Positions 11,191 to 24,074 are shown, counted from the stretch's first letter. The stretch: 64,000 nucleotides of DNA from Prostheceraeus crozeri (GCA_907163375.1 CAJQUW010008963.1:21001-85000), one strand, 5' to 3'. A program made the numbers and translations. The notes: a model not told the origin generated them from the letters alone.

Positions 11191-11945
11191 TCCCTAGAAC
11201 GTACAATTTTTTCTATTACTTTTGTAGTACACTGAGATCTTTTTGACCTCATTAATGTATTAACCAAGGCAATGGGCTTTATTGCATCTTTTATACGTAT
11301 CTCTGCATCTAATACGAATATTCGATCTATTGGCAAATGTGACGGTAATTGAAAAATCAACAAGGATCGGAATAATTACCTTTCGTAGTGCTAGACAAAG
11401 TTAACAATTAACTAAGCGAATAATGTATCTATTTAGCGAATGTGACGCTAATAGAAAAATCAGAAAGCATCGCAATGTTGGTAATGCTAAACAAGATAGA
11501 ACACAATGTAAAACAGTTGTTTCCACATTACGAACGCTGTACATAATTCGCTAACATACGGAAGCAAATTTAGACAAAAGACAATTCATTTACAACACAG
11601 CTGAAGCAAGTGGGACGTTTTGAAGAATGTTTTCCACAGATCCACTTATTGCATTGAAGACATTTATTGGTTCTTGTTTCGGTTCTGCCAATCACAAAGC
11701 TGACAGTTGCCTCGTTTTCCGGATGTGGACGCTACATGCGTTTCCCCCCAGGCTTCAATCGCCCGTGCTGTACTTGGTTGTAGCGGTAAAGCTGCTCGAA
11801 GTCTGCGATGTGAAGCGACAAAAGCCGAAGCAAGGCGATGCAGGTAATTATGACGCGATGATTTCGAAGAATTAGAAATGAATTCTCAGAGTACGTAAGC
11901 ATTCAAACCAGCGATATCCAGCATATTAGAGAAGACTGCTAACGG
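11191..11945. other. No gene seen
   Basis: Low-complexity AT-rich sequence with scattered short frames. An 82-codon plus frame at 11627-11875 has no recognisable motif. Confidence 0.4.
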
Positions 11946-12739
11946 TCAACAACGAGATGCAATGCGCGTGGTAAAGTGACGCAACATTTGGTCGACTGCA
12001 TCCACAGCGCATTTCAGTTTATTATAATCCAATATCACAGTTGGTTTGTGTGAATTAGAAAAATCGCATGTATCGGAGTAATTGCAAGAAGAAAGTAAAA
12101 TCACATTTTTTCTTTTTCGGAACACAAGATACCGCCACAGAATCGTTTGCATCGTTTGAATCTCTGAAAGGCCATTGTGGCTGGAAAGATCGGCTGCCCG
12201 TGTTAAGCATTCCACAAACTATGAGTGGGCTCCTTTTGCTCGAAAGAAAAATAAGCCCATAAATGCCATTATTTCGCTCAAGCCTATCGATTTGAACTTT
12301 TTGCCCAGTACTCGAAAGCCTTCTCTATTTGTAGAGGAAACGATTATCTCAACAATTCATTCGTCAAGGATTTCAGCAAAATCAACGCCTTCGATATGAC
12401 TTACAGCAAATCTTGTAGGTCCACCGTGACCGCGTAGTATGCTAGATGCTTTGGCACGGCCGGCATCATCAGCAGAGCGCTTTGAAGTCCATTTCTCTCC
12501 ACATCTCGACGTGTGAATAGGGTCATGGCGTGATGGTACATCACTGATCGCAAAAAACAATCGTCAGTGTCATGAGAATCATTATTATCTTCTATCCTAT
12601 ATTCTTCTTCACTTTCTTCAGATTCCTCGCTGATAATATAGTTTTCTTCACTCTCTGCTGCCTTCCGTTCAAAAATTTCTGCAATTACGGCAGCAGTAAG
12701 TTTGCGACGTAGCGAACTGATCATCATGGAAGACTGCAT
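11946..12739 (-). pseudogene. piggyBac-type transposase, internally deleted (relic 1)
   Basis: DDE transposase relic of the piggyBac superfamily. On the minus strand an acidic N-terminal region (SEESEESEEEYRIEDNNDSH, 12401-12739) leads to LSEIMAFMGLFFFRAKG, matching the conserved EixaFiGLl block. After a gap the C-terminal catalytic-core segment KPTVILDYNKLKCAVDAVDQ continues into MLRHFTTRIASR (11946-12215), one of the best piggyBac signatures. Most of the catalytic core between these blocks is deleted, since the remnant is under half of a normal transposase of about 590 residues. It differs from the second relic at 46.5-48.2 kb. Confidence 0.8.
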
Positions 12740-12800
12740 AAAATTATTGTTAGAAATTCAGTTGCTGTGCGTCATTTGAGAGTCGTCCTATGACATTCAT

Positions 12801-13934
12801 TTTCTTTCCAATGAAACACCAAAGTTTGTAGATTTCTATGTTATGTTTATTATTCCATCAGCTAAATCACGTGAATATCACATGATATATGGAAGCATCC
12901 CTCATTGACATTCTTTCCAATGAAACACCAAAGTTTGTAGATTTCTATGTTATGTTTATTATTCCATCAGCTAAATCACGTGAATATCACATGATATATG
13001 GAAGCATCCCTCATTGACATTCTTTCCAATGAAACACCAAAGTTTGTAGATTTCTATGTTATGTTTATTATTCCATCAGCTAAATCACGTGAATATCACA
13101 TGATATATGGAAGCATCCCTCATTGACATTCTTTCCAATGAAACACCAAAGTTTGTAGATTTCTATGTTGTGTTTATTATTCCATCAGCTAAATCACGTG
13201 AATATCACATGATATATGGAAGCATCCCTCATTGACATTCTTTCCAATGAAACACCAAAGTTTGTAGATTTCTATGTTGTGTTTATTATTCCATCAGCTA
13301 AATCACGTGAATATCACATGATATATGGAAGCATCCCTCATTGACATTCTTTTCAATGAAACACCAAAGTTTGTAGATTTCTATGTTGTGTTTATTATTC
13401 CATCAGCTAAATCACGTGAATATCACATGATATATGGAAGCATCCCTCATTGACATTCTTTCCAATGAAACACCAAAGTTTGTAGATTTCTATGTTATGT
13501 TTATTATTCCATCAGCTAAATCACGTGAGTATCACATGATATATGGAAGCATCCCTCATTGACATTCTTTCCAATGAAACACCAAAGTTTGTAGATTTCT
13601 ATGTTGTGTTTATTATTCCATCAGCTAAATCACGTGAATATCACATGATATATGGAAGCATCCCTCATTGACATTCTTTCCAATGAAACACCAAAGTTTG
13701 TAGATTTCTATGTTATGTTTATTATTCCATCAGCTAAATCACGTGAATATCACATGATATATGGAAGCATCCCTCATTGACATTCTTTCCAATGAAACAC
13801 CAAAGTTTGTAGATTTCTATGTTATGTTTATTATTCCATCAGCTAAATCACGTGAATATCACATGATATATGGAAGCATCCCTCATTGACATTCTTTTCA
13901 ATGAAACACCAAAGTTTGTAGATTTCTATGTTGT
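12801..13934 (+). repeat. 109-bp satellite array, about 10.4 copies
   Basis: The word ATGAAACACCAAAGTTTGTA starts at 12811, 12920, 13029, 13138, 13247, 13356, 13465, 13574, 13683, 13792 and 13901, an exact 109-base step each time. Monomers are almost identical, differing at about three variable positions such as GTTATG/GTTGTG. Each complete monomer carries the palindrome TCACGTGA followed closely by ATCACATGAT. Confidence 0.98.
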
Positions 13935-14499
13935 TGTGACAGTGCGCCGCTACCTTTTGCCGCGTTTTGGTGAACTCCTCTCGATTCTCCCTGATGGGAA
14001 ATCGAAACTACAATTTAAATTCTCCCAAAAATATTATGTACGGGATTTTGCCTCTAATAAATTTCCCTTTGGAAATTGAGTATTTTCATATATTTTATTT
14101 TTGTAAATATGCACTTGTAAATTCCTTGTTTAACCGCATCAATGTGAGTGACTTTAACGGTCGTTCACAATCTAGTATAAAACTAGCTGCCAGACTATCT
14201 AGCAGCACAGAGTAATTGGTTTTGGAATTAATCGCTTTCTGTTACCTGCGACTTCTACAACAATTGGCGTTCTACAACAGTTGTGTTTCTTCCACTGTAG
14301 CCAAATCACATGATCCTCTGATTTATACTGTAGAACATTTCACAGCAGTCATAGATTTCGAGCTTCAGCATTGAAAACTTTTAGTCTATAAACTGAGGTC
14401 AAAATTACCTCTGTGTAATAAGCATATGACCTCCAATCATTTAAAACAAAAGACATTGAAAAAGAAATGCCTAGTGTCACCACAGAATTATATTGTTTA

Positions 14500-15005
14500 A
14501 TCGTATCACTTTGCTAGAAGTGCAAACTAATTCAAACAAATGGCACATGCAGGAACTTAATAAGTGGGCAAAAAGAAATTTTTAATACCTTACAGAGATA
14601 GGAAAAATAGTTGTGCGTCCCTTGCGGATTGCTCTGAATTCCTTCAAAATGCTCCCATCACCAGGATTCCTTCAGATTCGAAGAATTCAGATCATTGCGC
14701 AAAAGATTTCTCGATAATGTTGGATCCTCCGATCATTTAAAAAAAAGTTAGCAGGCGCATGAAAAAACGTTCACAAACTTCTCTGTAGAACTTGACATCG
14801 TCTGTGTCTCTTCGCTGTGTGATCCGGTTGATAACAGTCACTGAAACTTCAGACAATTTGGCGTGTTTAATGTTGAACTGGCTGCTCATTGTTCGATTGC
14901 TATGGTATTTAGTCAGGAGATTGTGCCATTTCAATAACGTTACATGTTCCAATGCTTCCTTTCTAGTCAAACATAAGAAGAGACGACCTGTCTAATTCTG
15001 TGACT
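14500..15005 (+). repeat. Dispersed repeat, plus-oriented copy
   Basis: Parts of this stretch occur in reverse complement at 30879-31195: the segment with AATGTTGAACTGGCTGCTCA, the GTTACATGTTCCAATGCTTC segment and the GCACATGCAGGAACTTAATA segment. The copies differ by an internal deletion. No coding content is apparent. Confidence 0.7.
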
Positions 15006-15405
15006 GTCACTATTGGCTAAAATAAAGTTAACGAAAGTCAGGGAAGCTTAAAGAATAACATGATAATGACCGTAAACGCAGGACGAAAATGCTACTGAGG
15101 TCAAAATTACCTCAGTGTACGTTCTAGGGTTAAGAGAATCATCAAATCAGACATAAGAAAGTTCAATAAATTTCCACATACATAAGAACAGTTGAATTCT
15201 AACAGCATGATTCTAACCATTTGTAATTCAATTCTACACAATGCATTGACAGCAGAATGCATTCAGTTAGTTATCAATTTAGACGATTGTCTGAACTTAC
15301 AGATTCACTAAGCCTGTTGAAACGAAAGCTATTATCTAAATTGGCTGAGATAACAAACTCGAAAACTGAGCCAAGAAACAGAATAAGCTTTCAATTTTTT
15401 GCATG

Positions 15406-15468
15406 AAGACTTGAATTGTAAAGTGGTTCATTGAAATTTCATTGATAATCAACTTAATTTCCGTTTCA
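15406..15468 (+). repeat. Dispersed repeat, copy 2
   Basis: Nearly identical to 11128-11190. It abuts sequence resembling the spacer of the secreted-protein gene cluster (compare 15475-15560 with 24965-25070). Confidence 0.75.
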
Positions 15469-16210
15469 TTGACATTCTTGTCAGCAAATTGTCATTCTAT
15501 TTGATATCTAACGAGTTTTAGGCCACTGCATTTCCTCTAATAAACACCGGCCTCAAATAAGTGCCACAGCTGAGCGTTCATCTTTCTTATAAACGACGCC
15601 AAATATCATTTTCATATAATAATTGAATTAAAGAGAATCATAAAATCAGAGAGACAAAACCGCCGACAATTATACATGCATCTGTTGGAAAGATGAAATA
15701 AAGACTTGAGATAAGATGTAGCGTTTGGTCACTGGCGCATTGTACATGATTAATTATGTTGAGGAATTTATCTAAAAATGTAGTGCATTCGGGGCACTGC
15801 CTCGGATGACCCAATGGACGCTGCGCCCCAAAACTCAGACATAAGAAAAGATGGCCAGTTCAATTACCGACTGACGTTCCGCCGACAACAGGTTAGGAAA
15901 AATGAAACTAATTCCTTAACCGGTACCTTCCTATAATCTGCAACCTGGAATGAACAGGCTACAATGGGAAACAAAACAGTGACATTTCATAAATCAGCTC
16001 TCCTTCAACGTTCTCTGGATTATCAAAACTTCCATTTTCAATGATATTATTTTCATCAACATTCTGCATAAAGATGTTGTATTTGATGATCTCGACAGAT
16101 TCTCAATGCATTGACCAGTTTGGAGAAATCAACGAAAAGCATCGGCACATACATATGTACAAGCTCATGATAGATTCGGAGGCTTCACCAAATTTTTATT
16201 AAGAAATTGA

Positions 16211-16885
16211 TCAATTGAATTCATTTATTAATTGAAAAGTGATTGTTGCTGTGGACACAGGAAATATCAATCTGTTTTCACAAGACATCTGATTCACATA
16301 CATCAGATCAAATAGCTTTCAATGCAGCATTCATCATTCACTGACTAAGATCATTTATTTGAATGATTTTTATTTGAATGGTTTGGGAATGTCTTTGTAA
16401 TTGAAGAGTGAAGGCAATGAGCTTCAACTTACCAGGCTTGGAGACAATGATGTGATTTATCCGATAACCTGCAATCTGGAAGGGCTCGCTGTCTGACAGC
16501 AGAACCCTCTTCACTTCTTTCACATTCCAAAGAGAACAAGTCTTGCCCGCAGAGTCAGCGAACTTCCCATCATCAACTTGAAAGACGGGAACATCATCCT
16601 CGCTCAATCCAACTCTCCTCCTCAGAGCTGTCTCCTCCGCCGACCTTCCCATCTCCTTGCAGATGGCTTCACGGACGTCCTTCACTGTAGGTGAGGAACG
16701 AATGTCACAGAAGAAGGACGACTTCTCACCACCAAACAGTTCCCCAATCATGAAGGGAAAGCCTGTAGAAACAGAGAACAGAGATCAAGAATGGAATTCC
16801 AACAGAACCAGCCATTATCTCAGGTGTCACCTACAGAACACAGAATGTAATAGAAGGACACATAAGCAAATAATGGCAATGTCAT
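16211..16885 (-). CDS. Predicted secreted 140-residue protein, cluster copy A (three exons)
   Basis: Unrecognised family; the gene model is built from the sequence. Exon 1 (16885-16831) starts at ATG and encodes MTLPLFAYVSFYYILCSV, a plausible signal peptide, ending after the first base of a Gly codon. Intron 1 (68 bp) runs GTGACA to CTACAG. Exon 2 (16762-16433) is 330 nt with SSPTVKDVREAICKEMGRSA, RRRVGL, FQVDDGKFADSAG and NHIIVSKP. Intron 2 (184 bp) runs GTAAGT to TCCACAG. Exon 3 (16248-16211) adds TITFQLINEFN and a TGA. Both introns are phase 1, so exon 2 is a symmetric module. A TATAAATA lies 40 bases upstream of the ATG and AATAAA occurs near the stop. Copies B and C share every splice site. 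The mature protein is about 120 residues with few Cys. Function unknown; I infer an extracellular role. Confidence 0.7.
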
Positions 16886-16917
16886 GCCACTGTCAACATG
16901 AAGGTCAGTCAAACAAT

Positions 16918-16925
16918 TATTTATA
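16918..16925 (-). promoter_or_regulatory. TATA box of secreted-protein gene A
   Basis: CTATAAATAA read on the minus strand, 40 bases upstream of the predicted start codon. It is also present at the same place in copies B (near 24785) and C (near 26225). This predicts a very short 5' UTR. Confidence 0.45.
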
Positions 16926-18424
16926 GGAGATTGATTATGAACACACTTTCTCATGTCGAAATTCCCCTTGAAGTTCAAATCTGATGTTAAATTTTCTGTT
17001 TGAGGTCGATTGAGGCTGAATTGTGATTTTGAAGGAAGAATATTTTAACTTTCACAATACTTTTTGACATGAACTGTTCCTATGCTCTGATGATGTTTAC
17101 GTAATATACTCAGGTTTGCCGTGGGTATTGGGATTCTGTGAATATACCCATTGGAATGGGTATCCTTGGGTATGGTGTTGGTGCGGGTGCTGATGCCATC
17201 CCCACAGCTGCCACAGCGCTTCTATGGAGATTTTGTGGGGATTGCCATGATTTTTGACATTCACTAGAAGCAGTCAGAACTGATATTACTTTATTAATTC
17301 TGACTTTGAATTATCAAACAACTTGCTATCTAACCCTTAATTCTACGAGTATGAAATGTCTGTGCTGATTTCAAATGCGCACCACATTGACAATGATTTT
17401 GAATGACTAATAATATGCTAGATGAGTCAGGGACGCCTGAGGAGGAAGAACGCTGTGAGCTGGTTTTAGGGTAGAACTGAAAGGGAGGCTGATTCGCGCG
17501 CCTTTTTATACAGGTATACCCGACGGTAAATCCGTAGGTAGTGCCGGTAAATCACTTACATGCAGGACAAATCACTTTGATTCATAATGATTTTGACATA
17601 ATTGTGCTTTCGTGACAAATGCGATTATCATCTGAAACTGGTCACGACATAAAAGAAGTCCTGATACAACATCTGTTGTACTTTACGTATGAAGCAGATA
17701 ATAGAAGGGTCATTCCACAGAAAACTTTGATTTTTTCTGTCCTGAAGCCACTTTTCAATATTCACAATGTCGACTACATAGGATTATCAAAATAAAGGAT
17801 GTCTGTAATGTATAGCAAGATTTTAGGCGCGCAAGAAGTTCTAAGTTTTCGTCAATGTGTAGGTATTAAGCTATGATGAGCAATTATATCATTTCATTTT
17901 TTAAATGAAAATATAGCATTTTTTAGTGAAATACGCAGGCCTACATCGCAAATAGATCTAGTCATACGAATTTTTCGATTTACACTGCTATCATGCTACC
18001 TTTGCTGCGCTTAGCAATGAAATTAAAATAAGATTGCATGCAGCATCGATATCTTCCAACTAATGGAAGACCGAAGAAAGCAGTTTAGTCATACAAAGCT
18101 TCTTGTATATCAAAAGTTAGGTAAGGCCTATGGCGTGAGTGCGTGAATTTCGCGAATCACGAGCCATTTTTTCGTGAATCGTGAACTTGTGAAAGGAGGC
18201 CTATTTGACGATAATTCACGAAAACAAATTTTAAAAATTTACGAATGAAGATACAGATACGAATGAAATCCGATGATGAGGAATCCAAAATTGAAATACA
18301 CTCAAAATTTTGTGGTAGAAGACTCAGGATTTTAAAATTATGTGTAACATCAAAGAATAATGGGGCATTTCAGAAGCCATAGAAATGTCGATCACTCTAT
18401 GATTATTCACTACTGCAGCCTTCA
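16926..18424. other. Spacer upstream of gene A, partly shared with unit C
   Basis: 16926-17690 is nearly identical to 26225-26960 and includes a small internal palindrome around TACCCATTGGAATGGGTA. From 17700 to 18424 I see no gene; short AT-rich frames only. Confidence 0.5.
17475..17510 (-). promoter_or_regulatory. Candidate TATA plus Inr core promoter, unit A
   Basis: On the minus strand TATAAAAAGG (17510-17501) is followed by TCAGTT (17480-17475), whose A lies 32 bases from the first T. That is canonical TATA-to-initiator spacing. Unit C has the same arrangement at 26812-26778. It lies about 600 bp upstream of the gene's own TATA box, so it could be an alternative promoter or part of the duplicated spacer. 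Confidence 0.35.
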
Positions 18425-18559
18425 AATTAGCAAACGCATCGATTGACAAAGCAGGTTAGACAGTTGCTAGCATCATAGAGTCAATCTGTATAGATATCCA
18501 GGCCTCTTCACTCATCAATCAAACCCATCATTGAAAAGGTCCGTACAATCGTGAGGCTC

Positions 18560-18990
18560 CACCGTCGGTGGCCCACGTAGAGCCGTGCCCTACTTCAACC
18601 TGCGATGAGGATGCTGTGTGGAGAAGAAAAAGAGCTGAATCTTGTACTGGATGTATCGACGAGATGGAACTCCTTATGCGACATGATCGTTCGATTCATT
18701 CGAGTACGTCCAGCAATCGAACGTCTACGACGGAGGAATGGTTGCATCTGGTAATGATTGAACAGTGTCTCAAACCTGTGAAGCTGTGCGTCGAGGAGAT
18801 TGGTTCTGAAAGCTGCAATTTACTAGTTGGACTTGCAGCTGTCCACTTAATGGAAATACTCGATGCAAATAGTCTCAATTAGCAAGCAGACTCAGAGATG
18901 CCCTCGATCGAAGGTTGGGTCAGCGTCAATCCCCTATTTTGGACGCACTAGTGACATGCACTAACAGACAACGTGCTCGGGATTCAAAAG
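18560..18990 (+). pseudogene. hAT-type transposase fragment
   Basis: A frame near 18635 reads LDVSTRWNSLCDMIVRFIRV followed by RPAIERLRRR. This is the hAT block before the alpha-helical insertion, which usually reads DVxTRWNSTxxMLxR. It then shifts frame into HLVMIEQCLKPVKLCVEEIG and LAAVHLMEILDANSL (18568-18882 frame). The catalytic segment is missing and at least one frameshift is present. Confidence 0.6.
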
Positions 18991-20172
18991 GATTCAATGT
19001 CCTGCTGAGATTGATGAATAACACAGACCAGGACGAATATGATTGAACTAAGGAAATCATAACATAGAATCACAAAAGTCAAGAATTCGATGAGGGTATA
19101 GCAAAGGCGTCATTCGTTGATGATAGTGTGGAGGGTAGTGCAGCGAATATTCTGAAACCTGAGACCGCTGCCTTTCGAGCAACAGGAGTTCAACAACCGT
19201 GAACACTCGCCAACTTGTATCGGCTGCTTTGCACCATTCAAGCTACATCATAGCTATGAGTGAGCGGCATTTTCATCTGCAGGAGAAATTTGTACCTGAC
19301 ATAATATGTATCTGACTGTAATATGACATGGACAGTGCGGAACAAACGAAAGAGACTAAATCTGCTGCAATACAAAATGCGAAGAATCTGTGATTAGAAA
19401 ATATAATGGAAATAAAAATGTTTGATGATATCATTTTATATAATTTTTAAAAAATAAAATGATATTATTTTTCCTCAGAATGTAATGACATCATTTTTTC
19501 ATTCCCGAACTTTGGTATTAAGTAACCGACCTGTCGGTGGTGCAACGTGTCCCCACAGAAGCACATCGAAATTCTCAGCAAATCCGATGCATAAGAAAAC
19601 TTCGATGATTTGAAAACAGAGTTGGGTGACATTAGTAGGATTTGCTGAAAATTTTTTCAGTAAACGCTCATTTGCAGTTGTAGCAAATAGTAAACGGGCC
19701 TACATGAATTCGTCTTGTCCCTAAGGTATTGTGCCAGTGATGCAGGCTAACACGATGCGTTTCGACTGCCATCATCTTCTCTTGTCTAATTTGGCAACAA
19801 ATACGAATTTGCTTGAATCTGGGGAGTGTAGAGCCATAGTCATCCATTCAATCTCAAATTCTTGCTCTATTATATTTCTCGATATTCTCAATCTCTATCC
19901 CGCCCTACGCATCTCAGTGGTGTAACTGACGACATCACAAGAGAATGGCTTCAATTTTCAATACAGCCAATATTATGAAAACCCAGCATCTACCCGGACT
20001 AGAAAATTCAGCCGTCCTTTTGACTGAATCTCATTTGCACTTACTGTATATACTAAGCTAAAAGTGATTTTCTAAATGTCGTCAGTAGTGTACTAGTCAG
20101 TGGCAAGGACATTGGTCAGTGATGGTGTAACGAAAAGATTCACCGAAGACATCCTGTCGAGAAGGTCCCGAG
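18991..20172. other. No gene seen
   Basis: AT-rich non-coding DNA, including a run near 19430-19500 where ATGATATCATTTT-type words recur. Partial palindromy there may mark a short DNA transposon end. Confidence 0.4.
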
Positions 20173-20408
20173 CGTTGGCTAGCGCGTTTCCCGGATCTGA
20201 CGCCCTGTGACTTCTTACTGTGGGGCTTCATCAAGTCCAAAGGTTACGGCACTCGTCCAAGGGACATCGAAGAATTGAAGGAACGAATTATCTCTGCTTT
20301 CGATGAAGTGACAGCCAAGATGTGACACACGATCATGCAGGAGTATCGTGATCGATTTGCAAGAGTTGTCGAAAATGATGGACATCATGTTGAAGTGCGT
20401 ATCTCATG
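20173..20408 (+). pseudogene. Tc1/mariner-type transposase C-terminus
   Basis: Reads LARFPDLTPCDFLLWGFIKS followed by KGYGTRPRDIEELKERI, then after one in-frame TGA MQEYRDRFARVVENDGHH. The FPDLTPCDFLLWG block is the DDE-core segment with the second catalytic Asp region of mariner-like transposases, and the following helix (DIEELKERI) and the closing VVENDGHHVE are typical of their C-termini. Only the last third remains. The copy at about 55.44-55.72 kb is more degraded. Confidence 0.75.
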
Positions 20409-21397
20409 ACTTGTTGACTTTATGATTGTTGACATTTTTAGAACATAAATTCATATATGCATAAACATTATGTGTTATTTTCATTGACATCTTATCAAAA
20501 ATAGCGAAATGATAGGCATTTAGAATACAGTGATATATTTCTAGTACATTGTATAGTAATATTCAATGCATAGGTACAGTGGGTCCCAGAAGAACTGCCG
20601 AATTTAAAACATAGCTTGCTGTAACAATATGATGTTCAAAATACTTGAATTTGGACAGAAACAATGCAGAACGATATGCGATTTTATGTAGAACAGTCGG
20701 TCAGTTTCTTAAACGAATCATAGAAAATGATTCTCTGTATGACCACCGTCATTCTAAGTGACTGGTTCCAAGTCCGACAGAAGCAGAAAATAGAAATAGC
20801 CTAGAGCGTAAAGATTCGTCATTTCACAAAAAATCGCCATCTAATGTGAACAGAATGCACTGCATGTTTACAGTCATCTCATCTTGTTGAAATATTTCGA
20901 CATCACGAGACTGTGTTATGACATTTATACCAGCATCGTTAAGTACACAAAATTTGTCAACCTTATCATAATAAAATATCTTCAAATGAAAACACCACAT
21001 GTGTCAACTGTGACCAACGTAGCGGCCGTCATTTCTTGCGTTCATACGGGGAATCAGGCGAGGCGGCGATGGGAAGTTTTTAGGCGTCACGATTGAATTA
21101 GGGAAACGCAGAAAGCAGTCTATCTAGGCCTATACGTTCTAGAACTGTGACGTAAATACACTATAAGGGAAATTGGTTGTCTAGGCCACCTGGGTTACCC
21201 TCGCAACGAGAAGGTGAGTAAGATATCAAGCAAGAAAATTACGCTGACTGAGAGCACGAAGTCAACAGTGGCTGGCTGATGACGTCAAAAAGGGGAAACC
21301 AAACAATGCCGAATTTGCTGCATTCAGTATGACGTTTTCGATAATCATGGTGAACTAGGACGCTACGTCTATTTCATCTGGACTCAGAAAAGGTCAC

Positions 21398-22950
21398 TTG
21401 GTTGTAGTCAATAATGATTCCGCATCATTTGATATTTGTGATAATTTGCGACTGATTGCTTATGAGAATGAAGATGAAACTATAGTATATAATTGGTGTG
21501 CTTGTAGTCATTGTCACCGTATCTTTCGAACGCATTCTGAAGCTGACGAGAAAGGTAAACGGACTAATTACGGTTCATCATCTCAGCAACGACATTTGGT
21601 CTCTTGTCTGAAAAAGCCGGTAAAATCCACAGGCCTTCAACAGTTAAAAGTAACAAGCCGTGTTACACGTAAAAAATCTCTAAATCCAGAGAAGTCTGAA
21701 ATTTTCAAAATTGCTGAAGTTAGGTATGTTGTAGATGGCTTGCTCAGTTTTAAGTTGGTTTTAGCAGATGGGGTTGCCAAATCTGTCTCAAACTTGCATT
21801 AGAATAGGTCACGAAGCAGGTCATATTGACATCAAGGATATATGGCACGGTCGCAAAACGGTAGAATCCGAAACAGTTGAGCGATACAACAAATTCGTTT
21901 CTTCAATGATCGAAGCTCTAAAGTCTTCAGTGTCAGCTCGAGAATTCGCAGCGGGCACTGATTTATATACTGATGATTATCAAAAGCAATCATACTTAGA
22001 TTTTACAGGCTTTTGGATAGATCAGTTGTGGACTTTAAAACATACGATGCTGCGTTGCAAAGTTTTTGGTGAAAAACGCAAAACTGCAGAGAATATCAGA
22101 ATTGAAATTTAATCGATCATGTCACAATTTGGATTGTCAGAGGTGATAAACCGATAACGACAGATGCTGAAGCAAACATTGTTGCTGCACTTCCAAATGA
22201 AGTGCGTTATCAGTGCATTGTTCACCACCTTTCAACGGTATTAAACGATGCTTGGTTAAAAGCAATGAAAGATGATAGGTTATTGGCTGCCATGGACGAG
22301 GCTGTGAAGGATGTAGCTGGTTACATTCATCGCTCACATGTGCACTGCGATGATTTGCTTCTCAGTCTTTAATCACCTAGTGTAACCTGCCTATGGAGAC
22401 AGATCATTTTATGAAATTCCCCATTCCTTTGATGAATATTTTGAGCAAATTTGAACAATTTCAGAGATAAACAACATGGCATATCGTTTGATGCCAGTGT
22501 CTCTCATGCTGTTGAAAAATATTGTCGAATTTTTCAAACAATTCAATGCTATTATTGATAATATTGAGACATCAAGTGCGCCAACGTTGCAGAATGTAAT
22601 CCCAAGCTAGTATTTGATCAGCAGTGGGATGACTGCAATTCTTCAAGAAGGATTCACTTGCGAAACTATTAAACGATTAGTTCACAATGTGCAGGAAGGT
22701 CTCAATAGACAATTCTGGACTTCCACCACAATAATGCACCAGGTGGCAGCGGTTCTAGACCCAACGGTCAGACATCTGCATTTCATAAATGATGTAGTGT
22801 TTAGAAGAAAAGTTTGTAAAGACGTTGGTGAAGCAATTTCTTCAACTCTACTAGAATATATAAAAGACCAATTGAAAGATGATGACATCTCCCAACCAAC
22901 ATCCTCCAAACTTCATTCTCTTCATTGCGTAACGTTGAGTACTTGAATCG
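21398..22950 (+). pseudogene. BED-finger hAT transposase relic
   Basis: hAT transposase with an N-terminal BED-like zinc finger: CACSHCHRIFRTH, then SSSQQRHLVSCLKK. NPEKSEIFKIAEVRYVVDGL follows and then (21768-22112) IRIGHEAGHIDIKDIWHGR and VSSMIEALKSS. The catalytic region reads TTDAEANIVAALPNEVRYQC and IVHHLSTILNDAW (about 22160-22255). A later segment (22614-22946) includes VAAVLDPTVRHLHFINDVVF. The C-terminal dimerisation domain is not seen. Several stops and frame changes interrupt it. The second copy (about 56.8-58.5 kb) has the same blocks with additional indels. Confidence 0.75.
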
Positions 22951-24074
22951 AGCTGGGGAACATATGTAAAAACATTTCGTGTTTGCATAACCTTCTCATT
23001 TCGATTACATCGAATTTCTTTAATGACTTACAACTTTAGCGTCTTCATTCAGCATTAAGTCTTGGTCACAGCCTGGTCACAGCAATGTTGTTGACCTTGC
23101 AATGAATTGTTCCCTAAGTTCAGTCACATTTAACGACGGCCAATCACATCAGCCAAAAGGAGAAGATTAATTATTCCTATCTTTGTAAAACTGTTATTTC
23201 AGCTTCTCAGACAGTTTGTTTGATATTTTTAGTTTATCTCACGCACGCACATGCTAACTCTGACAGTTGTTCAGAAATCATGTTCAAAATCACATTAATC
23301 AGCTGCAATTGATAGATAGTCTGATGATGTGCTGTTCTTTAAAGTGACAAATTACTACACAAGCTGTTCAATTGGAATAGACTGAATAGAGATAAATACA
23401 CAAAAATCGATGCATGCACATTGCAATAGTGTACAACTTGAATAAAAACTGCGAACTCCGTTAGTTTCAATAAATATTAAAATAATAGAGTCTCCTCTGA
23501 CATTTAACCACGATCAGTAGACATAGAACTGCATAACTGCGAAAAAGACAGGTTTAAGTGAGCTCGTTATAGATGAAATTGATCTTTTGTTAATTTCCTA
23601 ATAGTAACTGAGCGATGTTCTCTCTCACCCTGTGCAATATTCAGAATCGCGTCACGCTTGCTCAATAACTATTGTATAATATGCCTACAAGGTAAAATAT
23701 ATACATTGCTTGAACAAAAGGTTTTAAAAAATTTGTTGCAAAAACAATTCAAATAAATGATTGCATGCATAGAACTTTATAAATTTCTTTAATGTATGAC
23801 TAATGTCCACAATTACATATCCTGTTCTTAACACAGGATAACACACTCACTCGATCTGCGTCGCCATATCCCTTATTTTCTCATTCTCTTCATTGCCTTT
23901 ATTGGCCCAAATAGGCCTAAACACATTTTTGCCTCTTGATATAGATAAAAATTTTGCCCGACTCGACTCGACTCGACTTGACTAGACCCGACTTTTAGCC
24001 GACTCGACTCGAGGTTGACGAAAACCCGACTCCCAGGGTCCAACACCTAACTTTTACTCGTATATAGAAATTGA
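22951..24074. other. Non-coding, with an ACTCG-rich tract
   Basis: No gene seen. At 23955-24030 the pentamer ACTCG and relatives (GACTCGACTCGACTCGACTT) form a degenerate simple repeat. Confidence 0.5.

Larger units (their letters stand above)
18425..23635 (+). repeat. Segmental duplication, first copy (partner 53649-59206)
   Basis: 5.2 kb that returns in the same orientation at 53649-59206. The left edge matches from AGCAAACGCATCGATTGACA and the right edge ends at CTCTCACCCTGTGC, after which the two copies diverge. It contains hAT, mariner and BED-type hAT relics. The block sits inside a larger duplicated segment (about 16.1-26 kb against 53.1-61.6 kb). Confidence 0.92.

Noticed and set aside
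13870-14215. Frames at the end of the 109-bp satellite that look like small proteins.
   Set aside because: They start inside satellite monomers and have no motif; shadows of the repeat.
16763-16812. An ATG reading MAGSVGIPFLISVLCFY just upstream of exon 2 in copy A (and similar in B and C), like a signal peptide.
   Set aside because: It lies in the predicted 68-bp intron and is not in frame with exon 2; a pyrimidine-rich acceptor tract reads as hydrophobic residues in any frame. The exon 1 peptide with a phase-1 donor fits better.
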